Shown here one piece after another: positions 1-8,094 of a DNA stretch of 34,074 nucleotides (position 1 is the stretch's first letter; every line of letters starts with the position of its first letter). Below the pieces are notes generated by a model, which was given only the letters and a program-made list of their open reading frames with translations, was not told the origin of the DNA and ran no database searches. This stretch comes from a virus: the IMG/VR virus record IMGVR_UViG_3300042879_001010, positions 1 to 34,074 of that record; one strand, written 5' to 3'. A program made the translations under genes and the position numbers.

Positions 1-127
1 CCGTATTTGATGAACGATGCGCGAGTCAACACATGGAGTGTCATGTTTGATCGTGCCATGAGTTCCCTTACCAGGTCTGACGAGCAAGGTCAGTATTCTG
101 GTGTTCCTTTGGCAATGCGAACCGTAG
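1..127. repeat. Terminal direct repeat, left copy (circular assembly overlap)
   Basis: These 127 bases are identical to the last 127 bases of the window, and the reading frame of the adaptor-like gene continues unbroken across the join. The length matches a commonly used assembly k-mer, so this is most simply the overlap left when a circular or circularly permuted genome is assembled. It need not be a biological terminal repeat. The unique genome is then 33,947 bp. Confidence 0.95.
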
Positions 128-135
128 CGAGGTAA
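1..135 (+). CDS. Adaptor-like head-completion protein, 3' part (continues from 33462)
   Basis: This is the last 44 codons and the TAA stop (133-135) of the gene that begins at 33462 and crosses the circular join. Positions 1-127 duplicate 33948-34074 in the same frame, and the complete product is 206 residues. The stop is followed 3 bases later by the start of the next late gene at 139. The putative role, in the head-to-tail connector, is described at the 5' part. Confidence 0.85.
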   Translation, partial: PYLMNDARVNTWSVMFDRAMSSLTRSDEQGQYSGVPLAMRTVAR

Positions 136-138
136 AAA

Positions 139-525
139 ATGGCTGAAATGAGTAATTATTTGGAGAACGCACTTATCAATGCGGTTCTTCGCAATACGAC
201 TTACACAAGTCCTGCGACTGTGTATCTTGGGCTTTACACGACTGACCCGACTGATGCGGATACGGGGACTGAGGTTTCTGGCAACGCTTATGCGCGGCAG
301 TCGATTACCTTTGGTGCTCCGAGCAACGGGGTGACAACGAACACTGCTGCGATTGAGTTCCCGCAGGCCACAGGGTCATGGGGGACAGTTGCATATGTCG
401 GGATTCGTGATGCCTCAACGGGTGGTAACTTGTTGTTCCATACCGCTTTGGATGCTTCAAAGACGATTGATACTGGTGATGTTTTCCGCATTGCCATAGG
501 GTCGCTTAGTGTGACGCTGGCGTAA
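139..525 (+). CDS. gp53-like minor capsid / tail protein
   Basis: This 128-residue protein resembles a family common in podovirus-like phages, variously annotated as gp53-like minor capsid or tail fibre protein. The recognisable parts are an N-terminus of the type NYLENALINAVLRNT, a segment TSPATVYLGLYTTDPTDAD, and an alternating beta-rich body ending in GDVFRIAIGSLSVTLA. No catalytic motif is seen, so the role is structural. A GAGG Shine-Dalgarno sequence lies 6 bases before the ATG. The gene begins 3 bases after the adaptor stop and its own stop overlaps the next ATG (TAATG), as in a tightly packed late operon. The family resemblance is recalled rather than searched, and whether it sits in capsid or tail is not settled by the sequence. 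Confidence 0.75.
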   Translation: MAEMSNYLENALINAVLRNTTYTSPATVYLGLYTTDPTDADTGTEVSGNAYARQSITFGAPSNGVTTNTAAIEFPQATGSWGTVAYVGIRDASTGGNLLFHTALDASKTIDTGDVFRIAIGSLSVTLA

Positions 526-1448
526 TGGCAACAGTAGGACTTACGCTTGAACAATTAGACCAATTCGGGTCTATAGATTCGCTTGCGTATAGTCTTGATT
601 CACCTCTATGGAATTCAACTGACCAAAAGGATGTCACTGGCCCGTGGTCTATTGATGGCATTGATGCCTTCAACACCAATCTTGATGCACTTTCATTCAG
701 TCTTGATGATCCTGTCTGGAATACTGCGACATTATGGGACGGTGTTGGGTCTATATCGGCTTTAGCAAATGTTTCTGCTGTCCCAATTGTTTACAGAAAC
801 ACAAGTGCATCTGTAACTTGTTCTTCAAGTGTTTCTTGCGATGCAATTAGAATCAGATATGTTGATGCAAGCGTTACATCAAGTGCGACTGTCAGTGCTA
901 ACGCAATTCGTGATAGATATACATCAGCATCTGTCTCTTGTACTGGAAATGCATTTGCTCAAGCCACCAGGGTTAGGCTATCTGACGCAAACATAACAGC
1001 TTTCGCAACCGTATCTGCGCTTGGTGGAATTGTTGCAAATGGTGCGGCATCAATTACCTCTGATGCTAATCTAACTGCCAATGCAGTCCGAGTCAGGCTT
1101 GACAATGCTTCTGTTATATGTGCTGGAACATTCACGGCCCTTGGTGGTATTGTTGCAGACGGTCACGCACAGGTAACATCTTCATCAAATGTTGTTTGTT
1201 TTGCAACTGCAAGGTTGGCTGGCAATGCATCAATCAATGCAAATTCAAGCATCACTTGCGCTGGTCAAAATGGACGAAACTGGACACCGATTCCGGTGAG
1301 TACGGACACATGGACACCTGGTGCAAGCGACACAAACACTTGGACACTGATAGATGTATCGGTCAATAACTGGACTCTCGATGCTGCCAACAGTAATACC
1401 TGGGCAGACCAAGCACAAGGAAGTAACACATGGCTACGACAAGGATAA
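525..1448 (+). CDS. Repeat-rich structural protein with LEQLD motif
   Basis: This 307-residue product of unknown exact role has three zones. Residues 7-65 hold two copies of a motif of the form (LEQ)LD..SID(S/A)L..SLDSPLW. Residues of about 85-255 are roughly eight imperfect units of about 20 residues around ASVT..ATVSA.AIR.RY, likely stacked beta repeats. The C-terminus has four to five short repeats ending in (D/N)TW. The composition (Ser, Thr, Ala, Asn and Val-rich, almost no Lys) suits a virion surface or fibre-like protein. The LEQLD motif recurs inside the next gene, the tail-stabilisation protein, which suggests an interaction module or a duplication. The start overlaps the previous stop by one base, with no strong Shine-Dalgarno sequence, so translational coupling is likely. 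The 3' end overlaps the next gene by 19 bases. Confidence 0.7.
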   Translation: MATVGLTLEQLDQFGSIDSLAYSLDSPLWNSTDQKDVTGPWSIDGIDAFNTNLDALSFSLDDPVWNTATLWDGVGSISALANVSAVPIVYRNTSASVTCSSSVSCDAIRIRYVDASVTSSATVSANAIRDRYTSASVSCTGNAFAQATRVRLSDANITAFATVSALGGIVANGAASITSDANLTANAVRVRLDNASVICAGTFTALGGIVADGHAQVTSSSNVVCFATARLAGNASINANSSITCAGQNGRNWTPIPVSTDTWTPGASDTNTWTLIDVSVNNWTLDAANSNTWADQAQGSNTWLRQG

Positions 1449-2878
1449 CCTTTGGTGAGTGGATGCCTGACCAGCCTGGTGTTACAGGGGCTTTGACGGA
1501 TGCAAAGAATGTTGTATCTCAGGCAGTCGGGTATGGCCCACTACCTACGGCTGCTGTGTTCTCTCAGGCGGCAGATCAAAACCTGACCACTCTGGTTGCT
1601 GGGAAACTTCCTACAGGCGGCACGAAGCTATTTGCTGCTGGCCTGACGAAGATATTTGATGTCTCTGGTGTTGGTGTTGTTACTAACGTATCGAAATCAG
1701 GTAACTATTCACCGAGTGCGAATAACGACAGATTTCGGTTTACGCAGTTTGGCAAGGTCATCATTGGGACAAACAACAGCAACCCGATGCAAGCGTTTAC
1801 TTTGGGGACATCATCACTATTTGCTGATCTTGCTGCTGGAGCGCCGATCTGTAAGTTTCTGACAGTTGTTCGGGATTTTGTGGTGACCGCTTTTACTACT
1901 GAAAGCAGCACTGTCTACCCAACCAGGGTCAGGTGGTCTGGGATCAATGATGAGACCGCATGGGGTTCTAGTCAGGTCACACAAGCTGATTTTCAGGACA
2001 TTCCTGATGGTGGGCAGATTCTTGGGATTCGTGGTGGTGAGTTTGGCCTGGTGTTTATGGAGAGGGCTATCCACCGCATGACCTATATTGGGACACCTTT
2101 TGTGTTCCAGTTTGACAACATCTCTAGGGGAAAGGGTTGTCTTGCGGCATCTTCTATCGCACAGATTCAAGGGGTGACTTTCTTCCTGTCTGATGACGGG
2201 TTCTATATGTGTGATGGTCAACAGGTCGTTGGGATTGGTTCTGAGAAGGTAGATCGCTGGTTCTTTGCCAACGCTGATGAGACAGATTTTGAGAACATGA
2301 GCGCAGCGATTGATCCCATTCGTAAGCTGGTGATCTGGAACTTCAAAACCAAGTTCTCACAAAGACAGTTGTTAATTTACAACTTCAAGACCCAGAAATG
2401 GACATATGGAGACACGGACGCTGATTATGTTTCCGATGCCTCTACTGCTGCGGTGACCCTTGAGCAGCTTGACTCCATCAACCCAAGCATCGATGCCCTG
2501 GTTGTATCTCTGGATTCGGTTTTGTACATGGGTGGAAAGTATTTCTTGGGTGGAACGGACGGGGCGTATGTTGTTACTTACAACGGCCCGAACGCGACTG
2601 GATATGTCACTACGGGGGATGTGGGGGCAGGAACAAGGTCTGTGATTACCTTAGCTCGTCCGCAGGTAGATAACGGCTCTGCAACCGTTTCTGTGGCTTC
2701 TAGGACGCTTTTGAGCGATGGTTTGACCTTTGGCACTGCGGTGGCGGCAGACTCTGAAAACAGGGTGTCTCTAAGATCTAATGGAAACTATCACAGACTG
2801 AAAGTGACTCCAACTGGCGATAACTGGACAACCGCTGTTGGGGTGGATATTGAGATCATTGGTCAGGGTGTGAGATGA
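1430..2878 (+). CDS. P22 gp10-like tail / packaged-DNA stabilisation protein
   Basis: This 482-residue protein has the opening and beta-propeller-like composition of podovirus tail-stabilisation proteins. The start ATTRITFGEWMPDQPG and the following DAKNVVSQAVGYGPLPTA are typical. These proteins plug the portal-adaptor complex after packaging and form the connector to the tail. Residues 343-366 carry the TLEQLDSINPSIDAL..SLDS motif also found twice in the upstream protein, followed by GGKYFLGGTDGAYV. The start is supported by AAGGAAG a few bases upstream. The gene overlaps its upstream neighbour by 19 bases and its downstream one by 4 (ATGA). Its place after coat, adaptor and gp53-like genes matches P22-type order. 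Assignment is by recognition of the family style, without a search. Confidence 0.75.
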   Translation: MATTRITFGEWMPDQPGVTGALTDAKNVVSQAVGYGPLPTAAVFSQAADQNLTTLVAGKLPTGGTKLFAAGLTKIFDVSGVGVVTNVSKSGNYSPSANNDRFRFTQFGKVIIGTNNSNPMQAFTLGTSSLFADLAAGAPICKFLTVVRDFVVTAFTTESSTVYPTRVRWSGINDETAWGSSQVTQADFQDIPDGGQILGIRGGEFGLVFMERAIHRMTYIGTPFVFQFDNISRGKGCLAASSIAQIQGVTFFLSDDGFYMCDGQQVVGIGSEKVDRWFFANADETDFENMSAAIDPIRKLVIWNFKTKFSQRQLLIYNFKTQKWTYGDTDADYVSDASTAAVTLEQLDSINPSIDALVVSLDSVLYMGGKYFLGGTDGAYVVTYNGPNATGYVTTGDVGAGTRSVITLARPQVDNGSATVSVASRTLLSDGLTFGTAVAADSENRVSLRSNGNYHRLKVTPTGDNWTTAVGVDIEIIGQGVR

Positions 2879-3678
2879 CAGTCCAATTTAGAACGCTCCC
2901 GGCTTTTGGTGGTGACCCTCGGGCTACCGCTGAGATCGTCAATGGGCTGATGAATGGTAAATCAAACAACACCGGGTTGGTGACGCTGGCGACCGGAAAC
3001 GCAACAACCACAACCCTGACGGATGCCAGGATCAGTCCTGATTCCAAGATTTTCCTGATCCCATTCTCTGCGGCTGCTTTTTCAGACAGCACACCTTACG
3101 GGGCTTTTCAGGACTCCACAGACCAGGCCGCTGCAAGCACAACCGCTGCGTATGCGGTCAAATTTAACACCACAGACTTCACCAATGGGGTGACTGTAAG
3201 CAACGACTCAAGACTAAATGTCAAGAGTTATGGCATCTACAATGTGCAATTTAGTATACAGTTTGCAAATACGGATACGCAGATTCAGGATGTGGACATT
3301 TGGTTCAGAAAGAACGGGACTGATATTGCCAACTCAAATAGCAAATACTCAATACCTAACAGTCACGGCGGGACAGACGGGCACTTAATTGCCGCGCTCA
3401 ATTTTTGGATTGAGATGAACGCCAATGATTATGTAGAAATCATGTGGCACACAACATCCACCAATGTTCGGATTGAGCAACTGCCAACTCAAACAACACC
3501 AACCAGACCGGCAACACCCTCTGCGATTGTGACTGTGAACTATGTTTCATCGAACGGGACAACAGCCGCAGGAGATTACAGCGTTTATGCCAGCGCCCAA
3601 TCAAAGGGGTCTGCGACATTGACGCATTTCGCAAACAGCACTGCTGATAAAACATATGCCTATGTTGTTATTGGTTAA
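2875..3678 (+). CDS. C1q/TNF-like jelly-roll virion protein
   Basis: This 267-residue protein starts with a short helical N-terminus (ATAEIVNGLMNGKSNNTG). A beta segment follows, then from about residue 100 a domain resembling phage C1q/TNF-type jelly rolls: LNVKSYGIYNVQFSIQFANTD, then an RKNGTDIANSNS strand, ALNFWIEMNANDYVEIMWHT, and a final beta hairpin. Such domains are trimeric surface or tail appendage modules and may bind host glycans. No enzyme motif is visible. The start is coupled to the previous stop (ATGA). The stop at 3678 is followed by a short promoter-bearing gap before the ejection-protein genes. The fold assignment rests on sequence pattern only. Confidence 0.65.
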   Translation: MTVQFRTLPAFGGDPRATAEIVNGLMNGKSNNTGLVTLATGNATTTTLTDARISPDSKIFLIPFSAAAFSDSTPYGAFQDSTDQAAASTTAAYAVKFNTTDFTNGVTVSNDSRLNVKSYGIYNVQFSIQFANTDTQIQDVDIWFRKNGTDIANSNSKYSIPNSHGGTDGHLIAALNFWIEMNANDYVEIMWHTTSTNVRIEQLPTQTTPTRPATPSAIVTVNYVSSNGTTAAGDYSVYASAQSKGSATLTHFANSTADKTYAYVVIG

Positions 3679-3691
3679 AAGTGCTTATAAT
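3665..3691 (+). promoter_or_regulatory. Candidate sigma70-type promoter inside the late region
   Basis: A perfect TATAAT (3686-3691) lies in the only appreciable gap of this stretch, with TTGTTA (3665-3670) 15 bases upstream. Initiation near 3698 would leave a short leader with AAGGAG at 3728-3733 before the ATG at 3739. The -10 match is strong, while the -35 match and spacing are only fair. Confidence 0.5.
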
Positions 3692-3738
3692 GGATTCGCA
3701 GGATCAACCGCTGTGGAATCCGTCACTAAGGAGTGAAC

Positions 3739-4533
3739 ATGGCAACCCAAATTGATCCCGTCATCCAGCCATTCTTGAAGTATGGCCTGACTGAAGCGCA
3801 GAGACTCTACCAAGAGGGTGGGCCACAGTTCTACCCTGGTCAGACCTTTGTTTCCCCCACGCAAACCACGCAGACCGGCATTCAGGCTTTAGAGGCTCGG
3901 GCAATGGGTGGTTCGCCACTGGCTCAAGCGGCGCAACAGCAGTTATTGGGGACTGTTGGTGGGCAGTATCTTGGTGGGAATCCGTTCTTTCAGGGTGCGT
4001 TTGCACCAGCCGCACAAGCCGCGCAACAACAGTTTGAGACTGCTTTAGGGTCTATTGGGTCTGCCGCAAGTAAAGCCGGTCGGTATGGTGGCGGGGCTAT
4101 GGATACGCTACAAAACCGCGCTGCCGGTCAGTTTGCACAGTCGTTGGCAAACACCGCAGGACAACTGGCTTATCAGAACTACGAGGCAGAGCGCGCCCGA
4201 CAGCAGGCGGCAACGATGGCTGCGCCTGCGATGGCTCAGACTGATTACCAAGACATCCAGAATCTGTTGCAAGCAGGACAGCTCAGAGAGGGGTATCTTG
4301 GACAGCAGCTCCAGGGTGACATTCAGCGGTTCAACTTCTTGCAAAACCAGCCCCAACAAAATATTGCCAATTACCTCAATGCGGTCTATGGCAATCCGCT
4401 TGGCAGGCCAATGCAATATGAGCAAGGCCCATCTACCTTGCAGAACTTGTTGGGTACTGCGGCAACCCTTGCAGGCATTGAGAAGAATACTGGTTGGCTA
4501 TCTAGTGGCTGGAACAAACTCTTTGGAGATTAA
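3739..4533 (+). CDS. Probable internal virion / ejection protein (Gln/Ala-rich)
   Basis: This is a 264-residue protein, very rich in Gln, Ala and Gly and predicted mostly helical. Gly-rich turns occur at GSIGSAASKAGRYGGGAMDT (about residues 110-130). A long helix (about 135-215) then contains many QQ, AQ and YE pairs. This style, together with the two large genes that follow, matches the DNA-ejection proteins of podoviruses, which are packaged in the capsid and pass through the portal on infection. The ATG at 3739 is preferred over a GTG at 3733 because the GTG overlaps the AAGGAG Shine-Dalgarno sequence, which is well spaced from the ATG. No membrane segment or enzymatic motif is apparent. 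The assignment is by context and composition. Confidence 0.55.
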   Translation: MATQIDPVIQPFLKYGLTEAQRLYQEGGPQFYPGQTFVSPTQTTQTGIQALEARAMGGSPLAQAAQQQLLGTVGGQYLGGNPFFQGAFAPAAQAAQQQFETALGSIGSAASKAGRYGGGAMDTLQNRAAGQFAQSLANTAGQLAYQNYEAERARQQAATMAAPAMAQTDYQDIQNLLQAGQLREGYLGQQLQGDIQRFNFLQNQPQQNIANYLNAVYGNPLGRPMQYEQGPSTLQNLLGTAATLAGIEKNTGWLSSGWNKLFGD

Positions 4534-4535
4534 AC

Positions 4536-5855
4536 ATGGCTGGCCTTCTTGATGTGTTCGGTACTGGCGGCGGCGAGAGTTTGAGTCTTTTGGGGATGAC
4601 CCCAGAGGACATTAAACGGGCGCAAGCAGATGCCCAGGCGCAGGCTTTATATGCCCTTGCTGGTCGTTTGTTCCAAGGTGGTAAGACTGGTCAATCTATC
4701 GCGCAGGGTCTACAGATGGGCCAGCAAGCCTATCAGCAAGCGATGAAAGGCCAGATGGCAGATCGTCTACAGATGGCGCAGTTGCAACAGATGCAACAAC
4801 AGCAGCGAGAAGCAGCAGAAGCTAAAGCAAGGCAAGTGGCTGTTCAAAAACTGATCCCCCAGGCGATGCGTCCTGCTGTTCCTGGTATGCCTGCACAGAT
4901 GGTGGAGGAGGAAGGCCGGTATCTTGGTGAAACTCCTGCGGTAGCAGCTCAACCAGCCAGGTTTGATCTGCAAGCAATTGCCCCTCAGTTGATGACCACT
5001 CCTGAAGGTCTGACAGCACTTGCCAACCTCTCTAAAGCGCAGGAGGCATTGCAACCTAAGCTGCAAACTCTGAAGCCAGAGGAGCAACTTGGTTATATGC
5101 AAGATGGTCGTTTTGTTACTGTTGCACAGGGTGCGCCGAAGCCTGCTGAACCTGTAAAACCACCCTCTGCTGTTCTTGAGTATGAATATGCAAAGAGTCA
5201 AGGATATAAAGGCACTTTCGATCAATTCAAACAACTCAACAAACCAACAACCACAGTAAATGTCGGTGATAAATCATTTGCATCTGCATTTGGTCAGGGT
5301 GTTGCACAGTCTGTAGAAAATACCTTTACTGCTGCTCAGGGCGCTGTTAGTACGCTGGCAAGAATTGAGACTCTGAAGCCGCTTGTTTCTGATGCAAAAG
5401 TATTTTCTGGCCCGTTGTCAGGCGCTCAACAAGTCGCAATAAGGATTGCTGATTCATTCGGCGTAGCAGGCGCTAATCAACAAGAAAAGTTAAAAAATAC
5501 GGCTGTTGCAATGCAACAACTTGCAGGTCTTGAATTGAATGCGGCAGAAGCAATGAAAGGGCAGGGCGCAATTACAGAGAATGAGCGTTCACTGATTAAA
5601 CGTGCTGCTGGTGGCGATCTTTTGACAATGACTGCCGGAGAAGTTAGTTCTTTGCTTGGCGCTCTTGAGAAGACTTCTAAATTCAAGATTTCTGCACATC
5701 AAAGGAATGTTGATCGACTTAGAAAAAATCCGCAACTTTCTGAGTTGGTTCAGTTTTACGAGATGCCTACTGTTCAGGAAACTCCTGTGACAATACCTGC
5801 CGACTCGGCAGCGCAAGCTGCTGCTGAACTTGCTAGACGCAGAAGGAGACAATAA
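4536..5855 (+). CDS. Probable ejection / internal virion protein
   Basis: This 439-residue protein begins with a conserved-looking N-terminus (AGLLDVFGTGG then SLLGMTPEDIKRAQADA). Residues 60-105 form a Gln-rich coiled coil (MGQQAYQQAM, then LQMAQLQQMQQQQREAAEA). A linker rich in Pro follows, and then a helical C-terminal half including an ALEKTSKF segment and ending in RRRRRQ. Long amphipathic helices and a basic tail fit a protein packaged with the DNA and injected. It lies 2 bases after the preceding ejection-type gene, with a GGAG ribosome site, and its TAA overlaps the next ATG. The function is inferred from position between two similar proteins and the tail-fibre gene; no catalytic domain was recognised. 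Confidence 0.55.
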   Translation: MAGLLDVFGTGGGESLSLLGMTPEDIKRAQADAQAQALYALAGRLFQGGKTGQSIAQGLQMGQQAYQQAMKGQMADRLQMAQLQQMQQQQREAAEAKARQVAVQKLIPQAMRPAVPGMPAQMVEEEGRYLGETPAVAAQPARFDLQAIAPQLMTTPEGLTALANLSKAQEALQPKLQTLKPEEQLGYMQDGRFVTVAQGAPKPAEPVKPPSAVLEYEYAKSQGYKGTFDQFKQLNKPTTTVNVGDKSFASAFGQGVAQSVENTFTAAQGAVSTLARIETLKPLVSDAKVFSGPLSGAQQVAIRIADSFGVAGANQQEKLKNTAVAMQQLAGLELNAAEAMKGQGAITENERSLIKRAAGGDLLTMTAGEVSSLLGALEKTSKFKISAHQRNVDRLRKNPQLSELVQFYEMPTVQETPVTIPADSAAQAAAELARRRRRQ

Positions 5856-7408
5856 TGGATTTGTCTAAGCTGTCAGAAAAAGACTTGGAAGCATTGTCAA
5901 AAAATGACTTTGCTTCTATTTCTGATGCGGGTCTGCAAATTATTTCTGGGCAACAACCACAAAAAGAGGCTCCCATTTATAGGGCTGCTGGCCTTGCGAC
6001 AAGGGCTATTGCACCGACACTAGTTGGCGCACAGATCGGCGCTGCTGGTGGGCCTATGGGTGCTGTCTTGGGTGCTACAGCAATTCCTTTCGCCGATGCC
6101 CTAAACAATCTTCTTAATCTGATTGCATCACCATTTACAGACAAACGATTGATTCCAGCATCTCAGGCAATTCAGAATCTGATGACTGCTGCTGGTGTTC
6201 CTGCTGCGCCAGAAACTCAAACGCCAACAGAAAGGGTTGTTTCTGGTGGCCTTGAGTCGTTAACTGGTGTGGCAAGGACAATTCCCGAGTTTGTGCGCCG
6301 TGGCACTGAATTAACACCAACTGTTGCCGGTGGGGTTTCTCGCCAAATGGCTGTTGCTCCTGGAACACAGGCTGTTGTCACTCCTACAGCAACGATGGCG
6401 GGGCAAACAGTAACAGAGGCAACTGGAAGTCCATTGGCAGGCATGGCAACAACACTTGCGACTGGTACTGCCGGGTCAGTGAAGCGGCCTCAACGTGAGC
6501 AAGCATTGCCTGCTGCAACACTTGATCGGATTGCTTCTGAGCGATATAAGTTCCTTGAAGAATCTGGCATCGAACTGAATAACGATGCTTTTTCAAAATC
6601 AATGTCTGATGTTGCAAAAAATCTCAGAAAAGAAGGATATACGCCAAAGGCATACCCGAAAATCAGCGGCGCTATTGATGAATTGACTGCGACAGAGCAG
6701 CCAAAAGATTGGACTGAATTGCAAGCCTTGAGAAAAATGATTAAGGCTGGTCAGAAAAGTACAGACCCTGAAGAACGTAGATTGGCATCCATTCTTTTAG
6801 ATGAGTATGACAATTATCTAATGAATGTCCCCAAAACAGACATTCTAAAAGGTGATGTAAAAGCTGTTGGACAGGCGTGGGATGAAGCAAGAAATGCTTA
6901 CTCGCGCATGAAGAAGTCTGAAGTTTTTGAAGATATGCTTGATGAAGCAAAACTTGATGTGAGTAAATTTACTCAGTCAGGTGAAGAAAACTCATTGGCA
7001 AAGCAGTTGCGTCAATTAGCGAAGAACGACAAGAAAATGCGTTTGTTTACTGCTGATGAACGTAAAGCGATTGAGCAAGCCGCCAAAGGTGGGACAACTC
7101 AAAACCTGTTGAAGTTTTTTGGAAGATTTGCGCCAACTGGCCCTGTCAGTGGAATTTTTACGGGTGGCGCTAGTGTCCTTGCCCCGCAAATTGGAATCCC
7201 TATGGCGCTTGGGTCTGCTGCATCGCGAGTCGCAGCAACAAATATGCGGCGTAGTACTGTTGAGGATTTGGCAAACATCATGAGGATGGGCAGGACTCCA
7301 GATGTAACTGGTGGGCCATTTAGGGCTTTGCCAGCAACGACAATTCGTGGCCTTCTGTCCTTGCAAGACTTGGAAGAACAGCAAAAAAACCTTATGGGCA
7401 TCCAATAA
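5855..7408 (+). CDS. Probable ejection protein with membrane-active segments
   Basis: This 517-residue protein has a short acidic N-terminus with an LSEKDLEALS pattern. An Ala/Gly-rich hydrophobic segment follows (about residues 45-95: AAGLATRAIAPTLVGAQIGA and on), then a Thr/Val-rich middle, a charged helical region (about 220-400), and a second hydrophobic Gly/Ala-rich segment (about 425-465). This layout is typical of internal virion proteins that build a conduit across the host envelope. AAGGAG with a 6-base spacing precedes the ATG. It is the last of three consecutive proteins of this type and is followed by the tail fibre gene. It could instead be a tape-measure-like protein, but it is short for that and the podoviral context argues against it. 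Confidence 0.55.
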   Translation: MDLSKLSEKDLEALSKNDFASISDAGLQIISGQQPQKEAPIYRAAGLATRAIAPTLVGAQIGAAGGPMGAVLGATAIPFADALNNLLNLIASPFTDKRLIPASQAIQNLMTAAGVPAAPETQTPTERVVSGGLESLTGVARTIPEFVRRGTELTPTVAGGVSRQMAVAPGTQAVVTPTATMAGQTVTEATGSPLAGMATTLATGTAGSVKRPQREQALPAATLDRIASERYKFLEESGIELNNDAFSKSMSDVAKNLRKEGYTPKAYPKISGAIDELTATEQPKDWTELQALRKMIKAGQKSTDPEERRLASILLDEYDNYLMNVPKTDILKGDVKAVGQAWDEARNAYSRMKKSEVFEDMLDEAKLDVSKFTQSGEENSLAKQLRQLAKNDKKMRLFTADERKAIEQAAKGGTTQNLLKFFGRFAPTGPVSGIFTGGASVLAPQIGIPMALGSAASRVAATNMRRSTVEDLANIMRMGRTPDVTGGPFRALPATTIRGLLSLQDLEEQQKNLMGIQ

Positions 7409-7419
7409 CGGAGTAAATC

Positions 7420-8094
7420 ATGCCGAAGACAAAAATCTCAGAATTTTCAGCAACGCCTGGTAACAACACAGACATTGATGGAATCAACATAGCCGAAGGG
7501 TGTGCGCCTTCAGGTATTAACGATGCTATCCGTGAGCTGATGGCTCAGTTAAAGGACTTCCAAGCTGGTACTGCTGGGGACTCGTTTAACGGGCCTGTGG
7601 GGACTTCTACGGCGGCTGCTGGTGCGTTTACAACGCTATCAGCTAGCAGCACATTTACTTTGACAGGGAACATCTCTGCCAACGGCGCAACGATTAGCCC
7701 TACGGAACTTTCTTACCTTGATGGCGCAACGTCTACGGTAGCTGGCCTGGGGACTGTTCAGTCATTTACCAAGGCCCAGAGAGGGACGATTTCTGCGCTG
7801 ACAGACGGTGCAACGATTACGCCAGACTTTTCACTTGCAAATAATTTTAGCGTCACCTTGGGCGGCAATCGCACACTGGCAAACCCCACCAACCTCACTG
7901 CTGGACAGCATGGTGTAATTGTGATTACGCAGGATGGCACTGGATCGCGCACTCTTGCGTATGGTAGTTATTTCAAATTCCCTGCCGGGGTTGCGCCGAC
8001 ACTGACGACAACTGCAAGCGCGGTGGATGTTTTGGCGTACTATGTTGAAAGCACAACCCGCATCACAGCCCGTTTGATTGGAGACACCAAGTGA
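7420..8094 (+). CDS. Tail fibre protein, T7 gp17-like N-terminal attachment type
   Basis: The 224-residue product opens with KISEFSATPGNNTDIDGINI and then EGCAPSGINDAIRELMAQLK, a pattern typical of the N-terminus of phage tail fibre proteins that dock to the tail. The remainder is low-complexity Ser, Thr, Ala and Gly beta sequence with SPTELSYLDGATS, ending in a compact beta domain (GVIVITQDGTGSRTLAYG). It is too short to carry a full receptor-binding tip. The tip is probably supplied by the next, 796-residue protein, whose GTG start overlaps this stop (GTGA), so the two are translationally coupled. GGAG lies 6 bases before the ATG. Confidence 0.75.
   Translation: MPKTKISEFSATPGNNTDIDGINIAEGCAPSGINDAIRELMAQLKDFQAGTAGDSFNGPVGTSTAAAGAFTTLSASSTFTLTGNISANGATISPTELSYLDGATSTVAGLGTVQSFTKAQRGTISALTDGATITPDFSLANNFSVTLGGNRTLANPTNLTAGQHGVIVITQDGTGSRTLAYGSYFKFPAGVAPTLTTTASAVDVLAYYVESTTRITARLIGDTK

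Noticed and set aside
3440-3655. Leftward frame over the C1q-like gene
   Set aside because: Shadow ORF on the opposite strand of a well-supported late gene.
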